NCBI RefSeq assembly: GCF_051903925.1
Contig: NZ_CP173678.1
Span: 2,604,001-2,668,000 of the forward strand
Direction of reading: 5' to 3'
Length of the DNA: 64,000 bases
DNA from: G051903925 sp051903925
GTDB lineage: Bacteria; Pseudomonadota; Alphaproteobacteria; Zavarziniales; Zavarziniaceae
Under the pieces are notes generated by a model. That model was not told where the DNA came from. It saw only the letters and a list, made by a program, of their open reading frames with translations, and did no database searches. This document shows, piece by piece, positions 17,394 through 25,846 of the stretch (positions are counted from its first letter, which is position 1; every line of letters begins with the position of its first letter). A program made the translations under genes and the position numbers.

Positions 17394-19448
17394 TTGATCC
17401 TGGCTCCCCACGGGCGGGACGCGGCCGTCGCCCACAGGCTGCTGGAGGGTGCCGGCATCCGCGCGGGGATCTGCCCCAGCCTGGCCGAGTTCGAGAGCCG
17501 CCTGGACGACGACCTGACCTTTGCCGTGGTGGCGGAGGAGGCGCTGCGCGGCGCCGACCTGCGCGGCATCGCCCAGCGCCTGGCGGCACAGCCAGCCTGG
17601 TCGGACGTGCCCATCATCGTCCTGACGCGCCGCGTCCCGCCGACCGAGCGGGCGCCCGATGCGATGGCCATCTATGAGGTCGCCGGCAACGTCACCCTGC
17701 TGGAGCGGCCGTTCCAGGCCAAGACGTTCGTCAGTCTGGCCGGGATGGCCCTGAAGGGACGCCAGCGCCAGTTCGAGGCGCGCAACCGCATGGAGGAGCT
17801 GCACGAGGGCGAGGCGCGGCTGCGGACGGCCCTGGTCGCCGGGCACCTGGGGACGTGGGAGCTGGACCTGACCAGCCGGGTCCTGACCGCGTCGCCGGAA
17901 TGCCGGGCCCTGCTGAACCGGGCGGGGGAGGCGCCACTGGCCTGCGCCGACATCCTGGCCTGTGTCCACCGGGAGGACCGGGCACGCCTGGCCCAGGCGG
18001 TGCAGGAGGCCTGGGACAGGACCCGCGACTGTGCGGTGGAGTTCCGCACGCTGGCGCCGGGCGGGGGCATCCGCTGGGTGGAGATCCGCGCCCGCCTGGT
18101 GCGTGACCGGGCAGGGCGGCACCCGCGCCTGATCGGCGTGTCCTCGGACATCACCGATCGCAAGGTGAGCCAGGAGGCGCTGACCCGTCTCAACGAGATG
18201 CTGGAGGAGCGTGTTGCCCAGCGAACGGCGGAACTGACCCGCGCCCATGCCGCCGTGCTGGCCGAGATCGAGCAGCGCGAACGGGCCGAGGAACAGCTGC
18301 GTCAGGCCCAGAAGACCGAGATGATCGGCCAGCTGACCGGCGGCGTGGCGCACGACTTCAACAACCTGCTGACCGCGGTCCTGGGCAACCTGGACCTGCT
18401 GCGGCGCCGGGTCCCAAACGACCCCCGCACGGCGCACCTGATCGAGGGCGCGTTGCAGGGCGCGCTGCGCGGTGCCGCCCTGACCCAGCGCCTGCTGGCC
18501 TTTGCCCGGCGGCAGGACCTGACCCTGGCGCCACGCGACATGGCCGACCTGATCCGCGGGGCGTCGGGGCTGATCGAACAGTCGGCCGGGGCCGATGTCG
18601 ACCTGCGCTGGGACCTGCCCGACGACCTGCCCCCGGTCATGATGGACGCGAACCAGGTCGAGCTGGCGGTGCTGAACCTGGTCGTGAATGCGCGCGATGC
18701 CATGCCGAACGGCGGCGTGCTGACGATCTCGGCCGAGCGGGTCGAGGTTGGGCCGGGACCCGATTTGGCGCCCGGATCCTATGTTCGCCTGGTCGTCAGC
18801 GACACCGGGGAGGGGATGGACAGCGAAACCCTGCGCAAGGCGACGGAGCCCTTTTTCTCGACCAAGGAGCTGGGCAAGGGGACGGGCCTGGGCCTGTCCA
18901 TGGTCCATGGCCTGGCGGTGCAGCTGAACGGTGCGCTGCGCCTGACCAGCGTGGTGGGATCAGGCACGCGCGCGGAGCTGTGGCTGCCGGTCACCGACGT
19001 CGCGGCGGCGGATGAGGACCCCACCCCATTGGCGGAACAGGCTGCCGCCCCACGGTGCGTGACCGTCCTGGTGGTCGACGACGACGCCCTGGTTGCGATG
19101 AGCACGGTCGACATGCTGGCGGAGCTGGGCCATACGGTCGTGGAGGCCAATTCAGGCGACGAGGCGCTCGCCGTCCTGCGACACCAGCAGGCGATCGACC
19201 TGATGGTGACCGACTATTCGATGCCCGGCATGAACGGGGCGCAGTTGGCGCGCGCGGCGCGCGTCCTGCGGCCCGACCTGCCGATCCTGCTGGCCACGGG
19301 CTATGCCGACCTGCCGGCCGGCACCGACATCAACCTGCCGCGCATCGCCAAGCCCTATCAGCAGCACGAACTGGCGGCCGAGATCGCGCGGGTGCTGCAG
19401 CTGGCAGATGCGCGCGGTGCGGTTCCGGCCCATGCCGGCGACACCTGA
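17394..19448 (+). CDS. Hybrid sensor histidine kinase / response regulator
   Basis: Cytoplasmic hybrid kinase of about 684 residues with no membrane segment. Order: an N-terminal receiver-like domain without a clear phospho-Asp (1-110), a PAS domain (about 135-260), a short coiled coil, HisKA with H320 in GGVAHDFNNLL, HATPase with NARDAMPNGG, DTGEGM and GKGTGLGLSM, and a C-terminal receiver with D607 in MVTDYSMPGMNG. No output domain is present, so the phosphate probably passes on. The start is uncertain: TTG 17394 is the only standard in-frame start after the KaiC-like stop at 17361 and lacks a ribosome-binding site. It likely works with the KaiC-like ATPase. Confidence 0.88.
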   Translation: MILAPHGRDAAVAHRLLEGAGIRAGICPSLAEFESRLDDDLTFAVVAEEALRGADLRGIAQRLAAQPAWSDVPIIVLTRRVPPTERAPDAMAIYEVAGNVTLLERPFQAKTFVSLAGMALKGRQRQFEARNRMEELHEGEARLRTALVAGHLGTWELDLTSRVLTASPECRALLNRAGEAPLACADILACVHREDRARLAQAVQEAWDRTRDCAVEFRTLAPGGGIRWVEIRARLVRDRAGRHPRLIGVSSDITDRKVSQEALTRLNEMLEERVAQRTAELTRAHAAVLAEIEQRERAEEQLRQAQKTEMIGQLTGGVAHDFNNLLTAVLGNLDLLRRRVPNDPRTAHLIEGALQGALRGAALTQRLLAFARRQDLTLAPRDMADLIRGASGLIEQSAGADVDLRWDLPDDLPPVMMDANQVELAVLNLVVNARDAMPNGGVLTISAERVEVGPGPDLAPGSYVRLVVSDTGEGMDSETLRKATEPFFSTKELGKGTGLGLSMVHGLAVQLNGALRLTSVVGSGTRAELWLPVTDVAAADEDPTPLAEQAAAPRCVTVLVVDDDALVAMSTVDMLAELGHTVVEANSGDEALAVLRHQQAIDLMVTDYSMPGMNGAQLARAARVLRPDLPILLATGYADLPAGTDINLPRIAKPYQQHELAAEIARVLQLADARGAVPAHAGDT

Positions 19449-19475
19449 ACGCCTGGGTCCTTGAGCGCCAGTTCT

Positions 19476-20375
19476 TCAGTCCAGGCGCAGCGACGCACGC
19501 AGGCGGGGCAAGGCGTGGTCCAGGAAGGCCCGCGTCTTCAGCGGCAGCAGGCCCTGACCGGGGTGCAGCAGGCTGAGCGGCGCCGGGGCCGGCTCGTGCG
19601 CCTCCAGCACGATGCGGAGCGCCCCCGCGCGCAGCGCCGACGCCGCCTGGTAGTGCAGGACCTGGGCCAAACCCAGGCCTGACACGGCGGCATCGACCGC
19701 CGCCTCCGTCGAGGAGACGGCCAAGCGGCAGCGCAGGGTCAGCGCCCGTTCCCCGCGGTCGGCGTGAAAGCGCCAGGTCGTCTCCAGGGCGCGCGGGTCG
19801 ATGCCGATCGCCGACTGGCCTGCCAGGTCAGCCGGCTGTGCGGGGGCGCCGTGCCGCTCCAGCCAGGCGGGACTGGCGACCACGACCCGGCGGATGGTGC
19901 CGACGCGCTGCACCTTCAGCGTGCTCGCCGCCAGGCGGCCGATGCGCACGGCCACGTCGATCTGTTCCGCGACCAGATCGCGCGGCGTGTCCGACAGAGC
20001 CAGGCGCACCGCCACCTGGGGCTGCAGCGCCAGGAAGTCCGCGACGACGGGGAGGACATGCAGGCGACCGAAGGCTACGGGCGCGGTGACCACCAGATCA
20101 CCCTTGGGCATGCGGTATTCGCCGGTCGCCGCGCGTTCCGCCGCGGCCACCTGCTCCAGGATCTGGCGACAGGCCGCCAGGTAGTCGACCCCGGCGTCCG
20201 TCAGGGCCAGCCTGCGCGTCGTCCGCAGCAGCAGGCGCGTGCCCAGGCCGGCCTCAAGCTCGGCCAGACGCCGGCTCAAGGTCGGCAGCGGCAGGTTCAG
20301 GGCGCGCGCCGCGGCGGACAGGCTGCCCCTGTCCACCACCGCGACAAGGGCCGCCATCGCCGCCAGCCGGTCCAT
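19476..20375 (-). CDS. LysR family transcriptional regulator
   Basis: LysR-type regulator of 299 residues. The winged helix-turn-helix at the N-terminus is clear: RGSLSAAARALNLPLPTLSRRLAELE. A substrate-binding effector domain follows, of the CrgA-like group (TTRRLALTDAG, YRMPKGDLVVTAP). The ATG at 20375 has GGAAGGATCACG upstream. It is divergent from the PNPOx-family gene, and the gap holds two palindromes, so this regulator probably controls that gene and itself. Confidence 0.9.
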   Translation of the reverse strand: MDRLAAMAALVAVVDRGSLSAAARALNLPLPTLSRRLAELEAGLGTRLLLRTTRRLALTDAGVDYLAACRQILEQVAAAERAATGEYRMPKGDLVVTAPVAFGRLHVLPVVADFLALQPQVAVRLALSDTPRDLVAEQIDVAVRIGRLAASTLKVQRVGTIRRVVVASPAWLERHGAPAQPADLAGQSAIGIDPRALETTWRFHADRGERALTLRCRLAVSSTEAAVDAAVSGLGLAQVLHYQAASALRAGALRIVLEAHEPAPAPLSLLHPGQGLLPLKTRAFLDHALPRLRASLRLD

Positions 20376-20379
20376 CGTG

Positions 20380-20414
20380 ATCCTTCCATATTCCGGAAGG
20401 ATGGTTTCATGAAA
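20380..20414 (+). promoter_or_regulatory. Palindromes between LysR and PNPOx-family genes
   Basis: ATCCTTCC (20380-20387), seven bases, GGAAGGAT (20395-20402) is a perfect dyad and contains a T-N11-A LysR-type box. Next to it, TTTCATGAAA (20405-20414) is a second ten-base palindrome. The first also doubles as ribosome-binding sites for both divergent genes, so operator function is not proven. Confidence 0.45.
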
Positions 20415-20483
20415 CAGCCAGTTCCTGGAAGGGCGGACTGGGCCCACAGTCCGGGTGTGCCCATCGGCACGGGGAACCTGGCC

Positions 20484-21107
20484 ATGACCTATACCTATCT
20501 CGACCTGACGCGCACGCCCGGCGTGAAGGCGGCCCAGGCCGCCAACGGCGCCGCCGGGATGTGGGACGACTTCACTGGCGATCGCCAGTTCGACCGCTTC
20601 ACCGAGGCGGAGGTGGCATTCATCGCGGCGCGTGACAGCTTCTACATGGCGACCGTCTCCGAAACCGGCTGGCCCTATGTCCAGCATCGCGGCGGACCCG
20701 CCGGGTTCCTGACGGTCCTCGACGACCGCACGCTGGGCTTTGCCGACTATCGCGGCAACCGGCAGTACATCAGCCTGGGCAACCTGGCCGGCAACGATCG
20801 CGTCTCGCTGTTCCTGATGGACTATCCCAACCGGCGGCGGCTGAAGATCCTGGCCCGGGCCGAGGTCCGCAAGCCGGCCGACGATCCCGACCTGGCCCGG
20901 CGCCTGTCGCGACCGACCTACCGCGCGGTGGCGGAGCGGCTGTTCGTCTTGCACCTTGAGGCGTTCGACTGGAACTGCTCGCAGCACATCCAGCCCCGCT
21001 TCACCACCGCCGAAGTGGCCGAGGCCACGCACAAGATGGGCGCCCGGATCGCCGCGCTGGAGGCCGAGAACGCGGCCCTGCGCGCAGCAGCAGGGGGCGC
21101 CGCCTGA
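20484..21107 (+). CDS. Pyridoxamine 5'-phosphate oxidase family protein
   Basis: Split-barrel flavin-binding protein of 207 residues, with the blocks FIAARDSFYMATVSETGWPY, VQHRGGPAGFL and GFADYRGNRQY. A predicted coiled coil ends the protein (EALEAENAALRAA-like). These proteins are flavin oxidoreductases distinct from PdxH; the substrate is unknown. I favour the ATG at 20484 because the family begins with this MTYTYLDLT segment and GGGGA lies upstream. An in-frame ATG at 20409 with GGAAGG would add 25 residues. It is divergent from its likely LysR regulator. Confidence 0.85.
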   Translation: MTYTYLDLTRTPGVKAAQAANGAAGMWDDFTGDRQFDRFTEAEVAFIAARDSFYMATVSETGWPYVQHRGGPAGFLTVLDDRTLGFADYRGNRQYISLGNLAGNDRVSLFLMDYPNRRRLKILARAEVRKPADDPDLARRLSRPTYRAVAERLFVLHLEAFDWNCSQHIQPRFTTAEVAEATHKMGARIAALEAENAALRAAAGGAA

Positions 21108-21203
21108 ACGGGTGGATTGGCCGATTGGACTGTGATTCCAGTCGAATCCGCTTCTCATTCGGGGTGGCGGTGTCATCCTGGGGGCAGGAGGATTGCGCAC
21201 GAC

Positions 21204-21929
21204 ATGAAGGCGAAACCGCCTCGCGTACCGATCCGGCGCCTGCTGCTGGCTGCGGCGGCGCTGGGTGCAGCGGCGTCACTCGGCGCCGCAGCCGTGGCGG
21301 CATCCGGCCCGGCGGTCGTCTTCGCCTGCCAGGATGGCACGCGGCTGTCCATCTCGTTCAACGACCGGGTCGCCGTCCTGCATGACGGCAGTGGCAATGA
21401 CGTCGCGCTGGAACAGCAGGCGTCGGGCTCCGGCTTCCGCTATGCCGGTGCCGGCCACGACCTGCGCGGCAAGGGGGACGAGGTGACCTGGACCGCGCCC
21501 GATCACGCGCCCCGCCAGTGCAAGGCGGTGGGAGCCGACGCCGGGGCCCAGGAACAGGATGGGGCCGCCTTGGGCGGGACCCGCTGGCAGCTGGTCCAGT
21601 TCCGTTCGCGCGATGCCGCCGTGGGCACGGTGCGGCCACCGGACCCGGAACGCTTCGTGCTGGAGTTCCTGCAGGGCGGGCGCCTGGCCCTGCGCATGGA
21701 TTGCAGCCGCGCGGTGGGGCGCTGGCGCACCCTGCCGGTCGACGCGGTCACGGGGCGTCTGGAGCTGCAGCCTGCAGGCAGCGCCCGCCAAGCCTGCCCG
21801 GCGGGTTCGGTCGCGGCACAGATCGCCGACGCCGCGCTGCAGGTGCGTGACTACCGGCTGGAGGGGGATCGCCTGCATACCAAGCTGGCGAAGGAGGCGG
21901 GCACCTACACTTGGCGGCGATTGCCGTGA
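21204..21929 (+). CDS. Periplasmic MliC-like + META-domain protein
   Basis: Exported protein of 241 residues with two small beta domains. Residues 1-38 form a signal peptide with twin basic residues (IRRLLLAAAALGAAASLG). Residues 40-115 resemble MliC/PliC lysozyme inhibitors (VVFACQDGTRLSISFNDRVAVL then two cysteines spanning to RQCKAV). Residues 125-241 resemble META/HslJ domains (LGGTRWQLVQF, ALRMDCSRAVGRW, and ACPAG). The predicted role is protection or stress tolerance in the periplasm, which is inference. AGGAGG lies 12 bases before the ATG at 21204. Confidence 0.7.
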   Translation: MKAKPPRVPIRRLLLAAAALGAAASLGAAAVAASGPAVVFACQDGTRLSISFNDRVAVLHDGSGNDVALEQQASGSGFRYAGAGHDLRGKGDEVTWTAPDHAPRQCKAVGADAGAQEQDGAALGGTRWQLVQFRSRDAAVGTVRPPDPERFVLEFLQGGRLALRMDCSRAVGRWRTLPVDAVTGRLELQPAGSARQACPAGSVAAQIADAALQVRDYRLEGDRLHTKLAKEAGTYTWRRLP

Positions 21930-21997
21930 TGCCTGCCTGAACCGACCAGCCTCACCGGCCGTAGACCGGGGCTCCTGCTGACGGAAGGGGCTCGTGG

Positions 21998-23557
21998 ATG
22001 AGCGTCGCCACGCTGCGCATGGTGCTGGGCGATCAGTTGAGCCCGGGCCTTGAGATCCTGGCCGGTGGCGATCCGGCGCATGACGTCATCCTGATGGCCG
22101 AGGTGGCGGACGAGACCCGCTACGTCCCCCATCACAAGCGCAAGCTGGCGTTCATCCTGGCCGCCATGCGCGCCTTTGCCGAGGAATTGCGCGGGGGCGG
22201 CTGGCGCGTCGACTATGTCACGCTGGACGATCCCCGGAATACCGGCACGCTGGGCGGTGAACTGGCCCGTGCCGTGGAACGCCATCGACCGCAGGCGATC
22301 GCTGCGACCGAGGCGGCGGAGTGGCGGGTGCTGGACATGCAGCGCCGCTGGGCGGCCGACCTGGGCGCGACGGTCGTCCTGCACCCGGACACGCGCTTTT
22401 TGTGCACGCCCGAAGACTTCGCCACCTGGGCCAAGGGCCGGCGCAGCCTGCGCATGGAGTACTTCTACCGCGAGATGCGGCGGAAGACGGGGCTGCTGAT
22501 GGACCTGGACCAGCCGGTCGGCGGCCGCTGGAACCTGGACGCGGAGAACCGCAAGCCGGCCCGCCCCGACCTGTTCATGCCGCAGCCGCCCCGCGTGGTC
22601 CCCGATGCCACGACCCGGGCCGTGCTGGACCTGGTGGCGCGCCACTTCCCGGACAATTTCGGAACGCTGGACGATTTCTGGTTCCCGGTAACGCGCGCCG
22701 ACGCCGAACGGGCGGTTGCCCATTTCCTGCGCCACGCCCTGCCGCGCTTCGGCGATTTTCAGGACGCGATGCTGGAGGGCCAGCGCTTCCTGTTCCACAG
22801 CGTGTTGTCGCCCCTGATCAATGTCGGCCTGATCGATCCGCTGGACCTGTGTCGCCGGGTCGAAGCGGAATACGCGGCCGGGCGTGTGCCGCTGAATGCG
22901 GCGGAGGGGTTCATCCGGCAGGTCATCGGCTGGCGCGAATATGTCCGGGGCGTCTACTGGCTGCACATGCCGGGCTATGTCGAGCGCAACGCGCTGCGCG
23001 CCGGCCGGCCGCTGCCCTGGCTTTACTGGTCGGGCGAAACCGACATGGCCTGCATGGCGGCGTGCATCGGCCAGACCCGGGCCGAAGCCTATGCCCACCA
23101 CATCCAGCGCCTGATGGTCACCGGGAACTTCGCGCTTCTGGCGGGGATCGAGCCGACGCAGGTCCATGAATGGTACCTGGCCGTCTACATGGACGCGTTC
23201 GAATGGGTGGAGGCGCCCAATACGATCGGCATGAGCCAGTTCGCCGACGGCGGCCTGCTGGGGTCCAAGCCCTATGCCGCCAGTGGCGCCTATATCAACC
23301 GGATGAGCGACCATTGCGGGGGCTGCCGCTATGACGTGAAGCGCCGCATCGGGGCCGGCGCCTGCCCCTTCAATGCGCTGTACTGGGACTTCCTGGGGCG
23401 TCATGCCCAGCGCTTTGCCCGCAATCCGCGCATGGCCCAGATGGTGCGCGCGCTCCAGCGCATGGCGCCGGACGAGCGTCAGGCCCTGCACGCCCAGGCC
23501 ACGGCGTTCCTGGCCCACCTGGACGCGACCGGGACCGATCGCGGCTTCGCCCCATAG
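21998..23557 (+). CDS. phrB: (6-4) photolyase, FeS-BCP (PhrB-like) family
   Basis: Cryptochrome/photolyase of 519 residues of the prokaryotic FeS-containing class that repairs (6-4) photoproducts with blue light. The N-terminal Rossmann antenna domain begins LRMVLGDQLSPGL. Four cysteines fit the [4Fe-4S] ligands: C352, C440, C443 and C456; their spacing of 88, 3 and 13 equals that of Agrobacterium PhrB as I know it. The FAD domain has WLYWSGETDMACMA and NTIGMSQFADGG. An ATG with GGAAGGGG upstream gives the start. It faces the DUF2256/photolyase-like pair across two bases. Confidence 0.92.
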   Translation: MSVATLRMVLGDQLSPGLEILAGGDPAHDVILMAEVADETRYVPHHKRKLAFILAAMRAFAEELRGGGWRVDYVTLDDPRNTGTLGGELARAVERHRPQAIAATEAAEWRVLDMQRRWAADLGATVVLHPDTRFLCTPEDFATWAKGRRSLRMEYFYREMRRKTGLLMDLDQPVGGRWNLDAENRKPARPDLFMPQPPRVVPDATTRAVLDLVARHFPDNFGTLDDFWFPVTRADAERAVAHFLRHALPRFGDFQDAMLEGQRFLFHSVLSPLINVGLIDPLDLCRRVEAEYAAGRVPLNAAEGFIRQVIGWREYVRGVYWLHMPGYVERNALRAGRPLPWLYWSGETDMACMAACIGQTRAEAYAHHIQRLMVTGNFALLAGIEPTQVHEWYLAVYMDAFEWVEAPNTIGMSQFADGGLLGSKPYAASGAYINRMSDHCGGCRYDVKRRIGAGACPFNALYWDFLGRHAQRFARNPRMAQMVRALQRMAPDERQALHAQATAFLAHLDATGTDRGFAP

Positions 23558-23559
23558 CC

Positions 23560-23736
23560 TCAGGCGGGTGGGGTGCGCGCCCCGGCACGACGGCAGCGGT
23601 CGGAGCAGAAGCGGACATTGGCCCAGTCGCGGGCCCATTTGCGGCGCCAGGCAAAGTCCAGGCCGCAGGCCGCGCAGATCCGCCTGGGCAGGTCGCCCTT
23701 GGCCGGCTGGATCCCGTTGGCATTGCGCCGCGCCAT
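23560..23736 (-). CDS. DUF2256 domain-containing protein
   Basis: Small zinc-ribbon-like protein of 58 residues. It has the DUF2256 pattern: ICAACGLDFAWRRKWARDW then RFCSDRCRR, giving four cysteines in two pairs that could bind zinc. The family is known to sit next to photolyase and cryptochrome genes; its role is unknown. The start ATG is at 23736, two bases after the stop of the photolyase-like gene upstream, so the two are co-transcribed. The gene end lies two bases from the convergent phrB-like stop. Confidence 0.85.
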   Translation of the reverse strand: MARRNANGIQPAKGDLPRRICAACGLDFAWRRKWARDWANVRFCSDRCRRAGARTPPA

Positions 23737-23738
23737 GG

Positions 23739-24974
23739 CTAGAGCCCGGCGACCAGTGCCGGGATCTGCCGCGCCATGCGGAAGAAGCCGGCGGTCGCAT
23801 GGGGCCAGGCGGCGGCATCCCACGGACGCAGCAGGCGTACCAGGCGGATGCCACGCGCGGCGAGCGCGGCTTCCACCGTGACCAGGCGCGCGGCCTCCGG
23901 GCCCTGGGGGGCCAGAGCGGTGACCACCTCAACGACGCCCAGCCCCGCTGCCCATTCAGCGACGGCATCGGCGTCCACCAGCATGCCGGCGGGGCCGAAA
24001 TGGCTGCCGGCGCGGGCCAGGCCATCCTGGATCGCGCCATCGGAGAAGCGCTGCGCCGGACTGCCGGGCGCGTGGTCGTGCAGCGCAGGCAGGGCCCCAA
24101 TGCCCGCGACGTCCGCCTCAAGCGGCCAGCTTTCGGGATGCAGGTCCTCGGCCGTCAGCAGCAGCGCCACGCGGGACGCGGCCGACCGGTCGCCGCGCGG
24201 CAGGCCAGCGCGGGCGGGCGGGTCGCCCGGCTCCGCCAGCGGCAATGCCGCCTCGTCCAGTTGCCCGGACGGATCGAAGCGGCCCGCCGTGTGGCGGCGG
24301 ATGTTCTGGGCCCGGGCCAGGTAGTGCTTGCCCGGTGTGTGCAGGCCCGCGACCCAGCGCCAGGACAGCGTGTTCGACGCCGGGTCGAAATCGAGCAGGT
24401 GACGGCGGAACAGGTCGGCGCCCAGCACCCACGGCAGGCGCAGGGTGAAGATCCATATGCTGGCGAACCACATGCGCGCATGGTTGTGCAGCCAGCCGGT
24501 CTGGCGCAGTTCGCCCATCCAGGCGTCGAAGCAGTCAATCCCGGTGCGGCCCTGCTCGGCCGCGTCGAGGCGAGGACCCAGGCGCGGATTGGTCGCCCAG
24601 GCGCCGGCGATGGCTGGGCGCTGTGCTTCGTAGCGGGCATGGACGGCGGGGTGCTGCTCCAGCCAGCCCTTCCAGTAGCTGCGCCAGACCACTTCCTGCA
24701 CGAACTTGTGCGCGGCCTGGGGGCCATGCGCCGCAATGGCCGCCGCGATCACCTCCGGCTCGGTCAGCAGGCGACGGCGGATCCAGGGCGACAGGGCGGA
24801 GACATTGGCACGATCCCGCGGCCCGCGGTCGTCATTGCGGCCATGGGCATAGTCGTGACCCGCATTGGGCAGGAAGGCAGCCAGGCGGGCCAGGCCCGCG
24901 GCGCGGGTCGGGCTCCAGTCGACTTGCGCCAGGTCGGGCGCCAAGCCGGGTGGCAGGGGCAGGGGGACAGGCAT
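23739..24974 (-). CDS. Photolyase-like FAD-binding domain protein
   Basis: Protein of 411 residues whose first 270 residues match the FAD-binding helical domain of photolyases and cryptochromes: HDYAHGRNDD, SPWIRRRLLTEPEV, FVQEVVWRSYWKGWLE, TGWLHNHARMWFASIWIF and WRWVAGLHTPGKHYLARAQNI. There is no N-terminal antenna (DNA photolyase) domain; instead about 130 residues follow that look like an alpha/beta domain ending WPHATAGFFRMARQIPAL. The function could be repair, light sensing or a structural FAD protein; I cannot say. It forms an operon with the DUF2256 gene and faces the (6-4) photolyase. Confidence 0.82.
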   Translation of the reverse strand: MPVPLPLPPGLAPDLAQVDWSPTRAAGLARLAAFLPNAGHDYAHGRNDDRGPRDRANVSALSPWIRRRLLTEPEVIAAAIAAHGPQAAHKFVQEVVWRSYWKGWLEQHPAVHARYEAQRPAIAGAWATNPRLGPRLDAAEQGRTGIDCFDAWMGELRQTGWLHNHARMWFASIWIFTLRLPWVLGADLFRRHLLDFDPASNTLSWRWVAGLHTPGKHYLARAQNIRRHTAGRFDPSGQLDEAALPLAEPGDPPARAGLPRGDRSAASRVALLLTAEDLHPESWPLEADVAGIGALPALHDHAPGSPAQRFSDGAIQDGLARAGSHFGPAGMLVDADAVAEWAAGLGVVEVVTALAPQGPEAARLVTVEAALAARGIRLVRLLRPWDAAAWPHATAGFFRMARQIPALVAGL

Positions 24975-25012
24975 CGCAGCAGCATACGAGACCCGTGCCC
25001 CGCTGAGTCAGG

Positions 25013-25747
25013 TCACAGGTCGGGCAGCTCGAAGCGATGGGTCTCGCCCGTGCCCATGAAACCGGGCGAGGCCAGCTTGACGAACAGCGGCCCCAGCAGG
25101 TTCGGTGCCGGCAGGCTCTCCGGATCCTCGCCGGGGAAGGCACGGGCGCGCATCGCGGTGCGCACCGGCCCCGGCGACAGCAGGTTGACCTTCACGTTGC
25201 CGGTCTCGGCCAGCTCATTGGCCCAGGTCAGGGCCAGTGATTCCATCGCCGCCTTGGTCGCGGCATAGACGCCCCAATAGGCGGTCGCCCGCCGCGCGGC
25301 GCCGGAGGTCACGAAGATCGCCCGGCCGGCGTCGGAGAGCCGCAGCAGCGGCTCCGTCGAGCGGATCAGGCGCCAGTTGGCGGTGACATTGATGCTCAGG
25401 GCTTCGGTCCAGGCCTTGGCCGTGACATGGCTGAGGGGGGAGACTGTGCCCAGTTGCCCGGCATTGGCCACCAGGATGTCAAGCTTGCCCCAGCGTTCGT
25501 GGATCGCACCGCCAAGGCGGTCGATCCCGGCCTCGTCCTTCAGGTCCAGGGGGACAAGCGTCGCCTGGCCGCCGGCGGCCTGGATCTGGTCGTCCAGCTC
25601 CTCAAGCCCGCCGGTGGTGCGGGCCACGGCGATGACATGGGCACCCGCCTTGGCGATGGCCAGCGCCGCGGCATAGCCGATCCCGCGCGATGCGCCGGTG
25701 ACCAGGGCCAGCCGCCCTTCCAGCGGGCGGGCGTTCAGTTCAGTCAC
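25013..25747 (-). CDS. SDR family NAD(P)-dependent oxidoreductase
   Basis: Short-chain dehydrogenase of 244 residues with TGASRGIG near the N-terminus, NAGQLG in place of NNAG, and YAATKAA as the YxxxK catalytic motif. The substrate is unknown. The start is the GTG at 25747. It lies 99 bases downstream of purF on the same strand; an SDR in this place is common in Rhodospirillales, so it may be the last gene of the cvpA-purF transcript. A GC-rich hairpin (about 25786-25811) in the gap may separate them partly. Confidence 0.88.
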   Translation of the reverse strand: MTELNARPLEGRLALVTGASRGIGYAAALAIAKAGAHVIAVARTTGGLEELDDQIQAAGGQATLVPLDLKDEAGIDRLGGAIHERWGKLDILVANAGQLGTVSPLSHVTAKAWTEALSINVTANWRLIRSTEPLLRLSDAGRAIFVTSGAARRATAYWGVYAATKAAMESLALTWANELAETGNVKVNLLSPGPVRTAMRARAFPGEDPESLPAPNLLGPLFVKLASPGFMGTGETHRFELPDL

Positions 25748-25846
25748 GGTAGAAATGGTCGGTCCTCGAGTTCAATGACCATCGTCTCCTCCCCGTGAGC
25801 GCGGGGGGAGGGATGAAAGACAGGGACGACAGCCCCCGTCAGCTGC

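Noticed and set aside
15541..17589. Minus-strand open frame of about 680 codons opposite the KaiC-like gene
   Set aside because: The sense strand encodes complete Walker motifs; the antisense frame is low-complexity with no recognisable fold.
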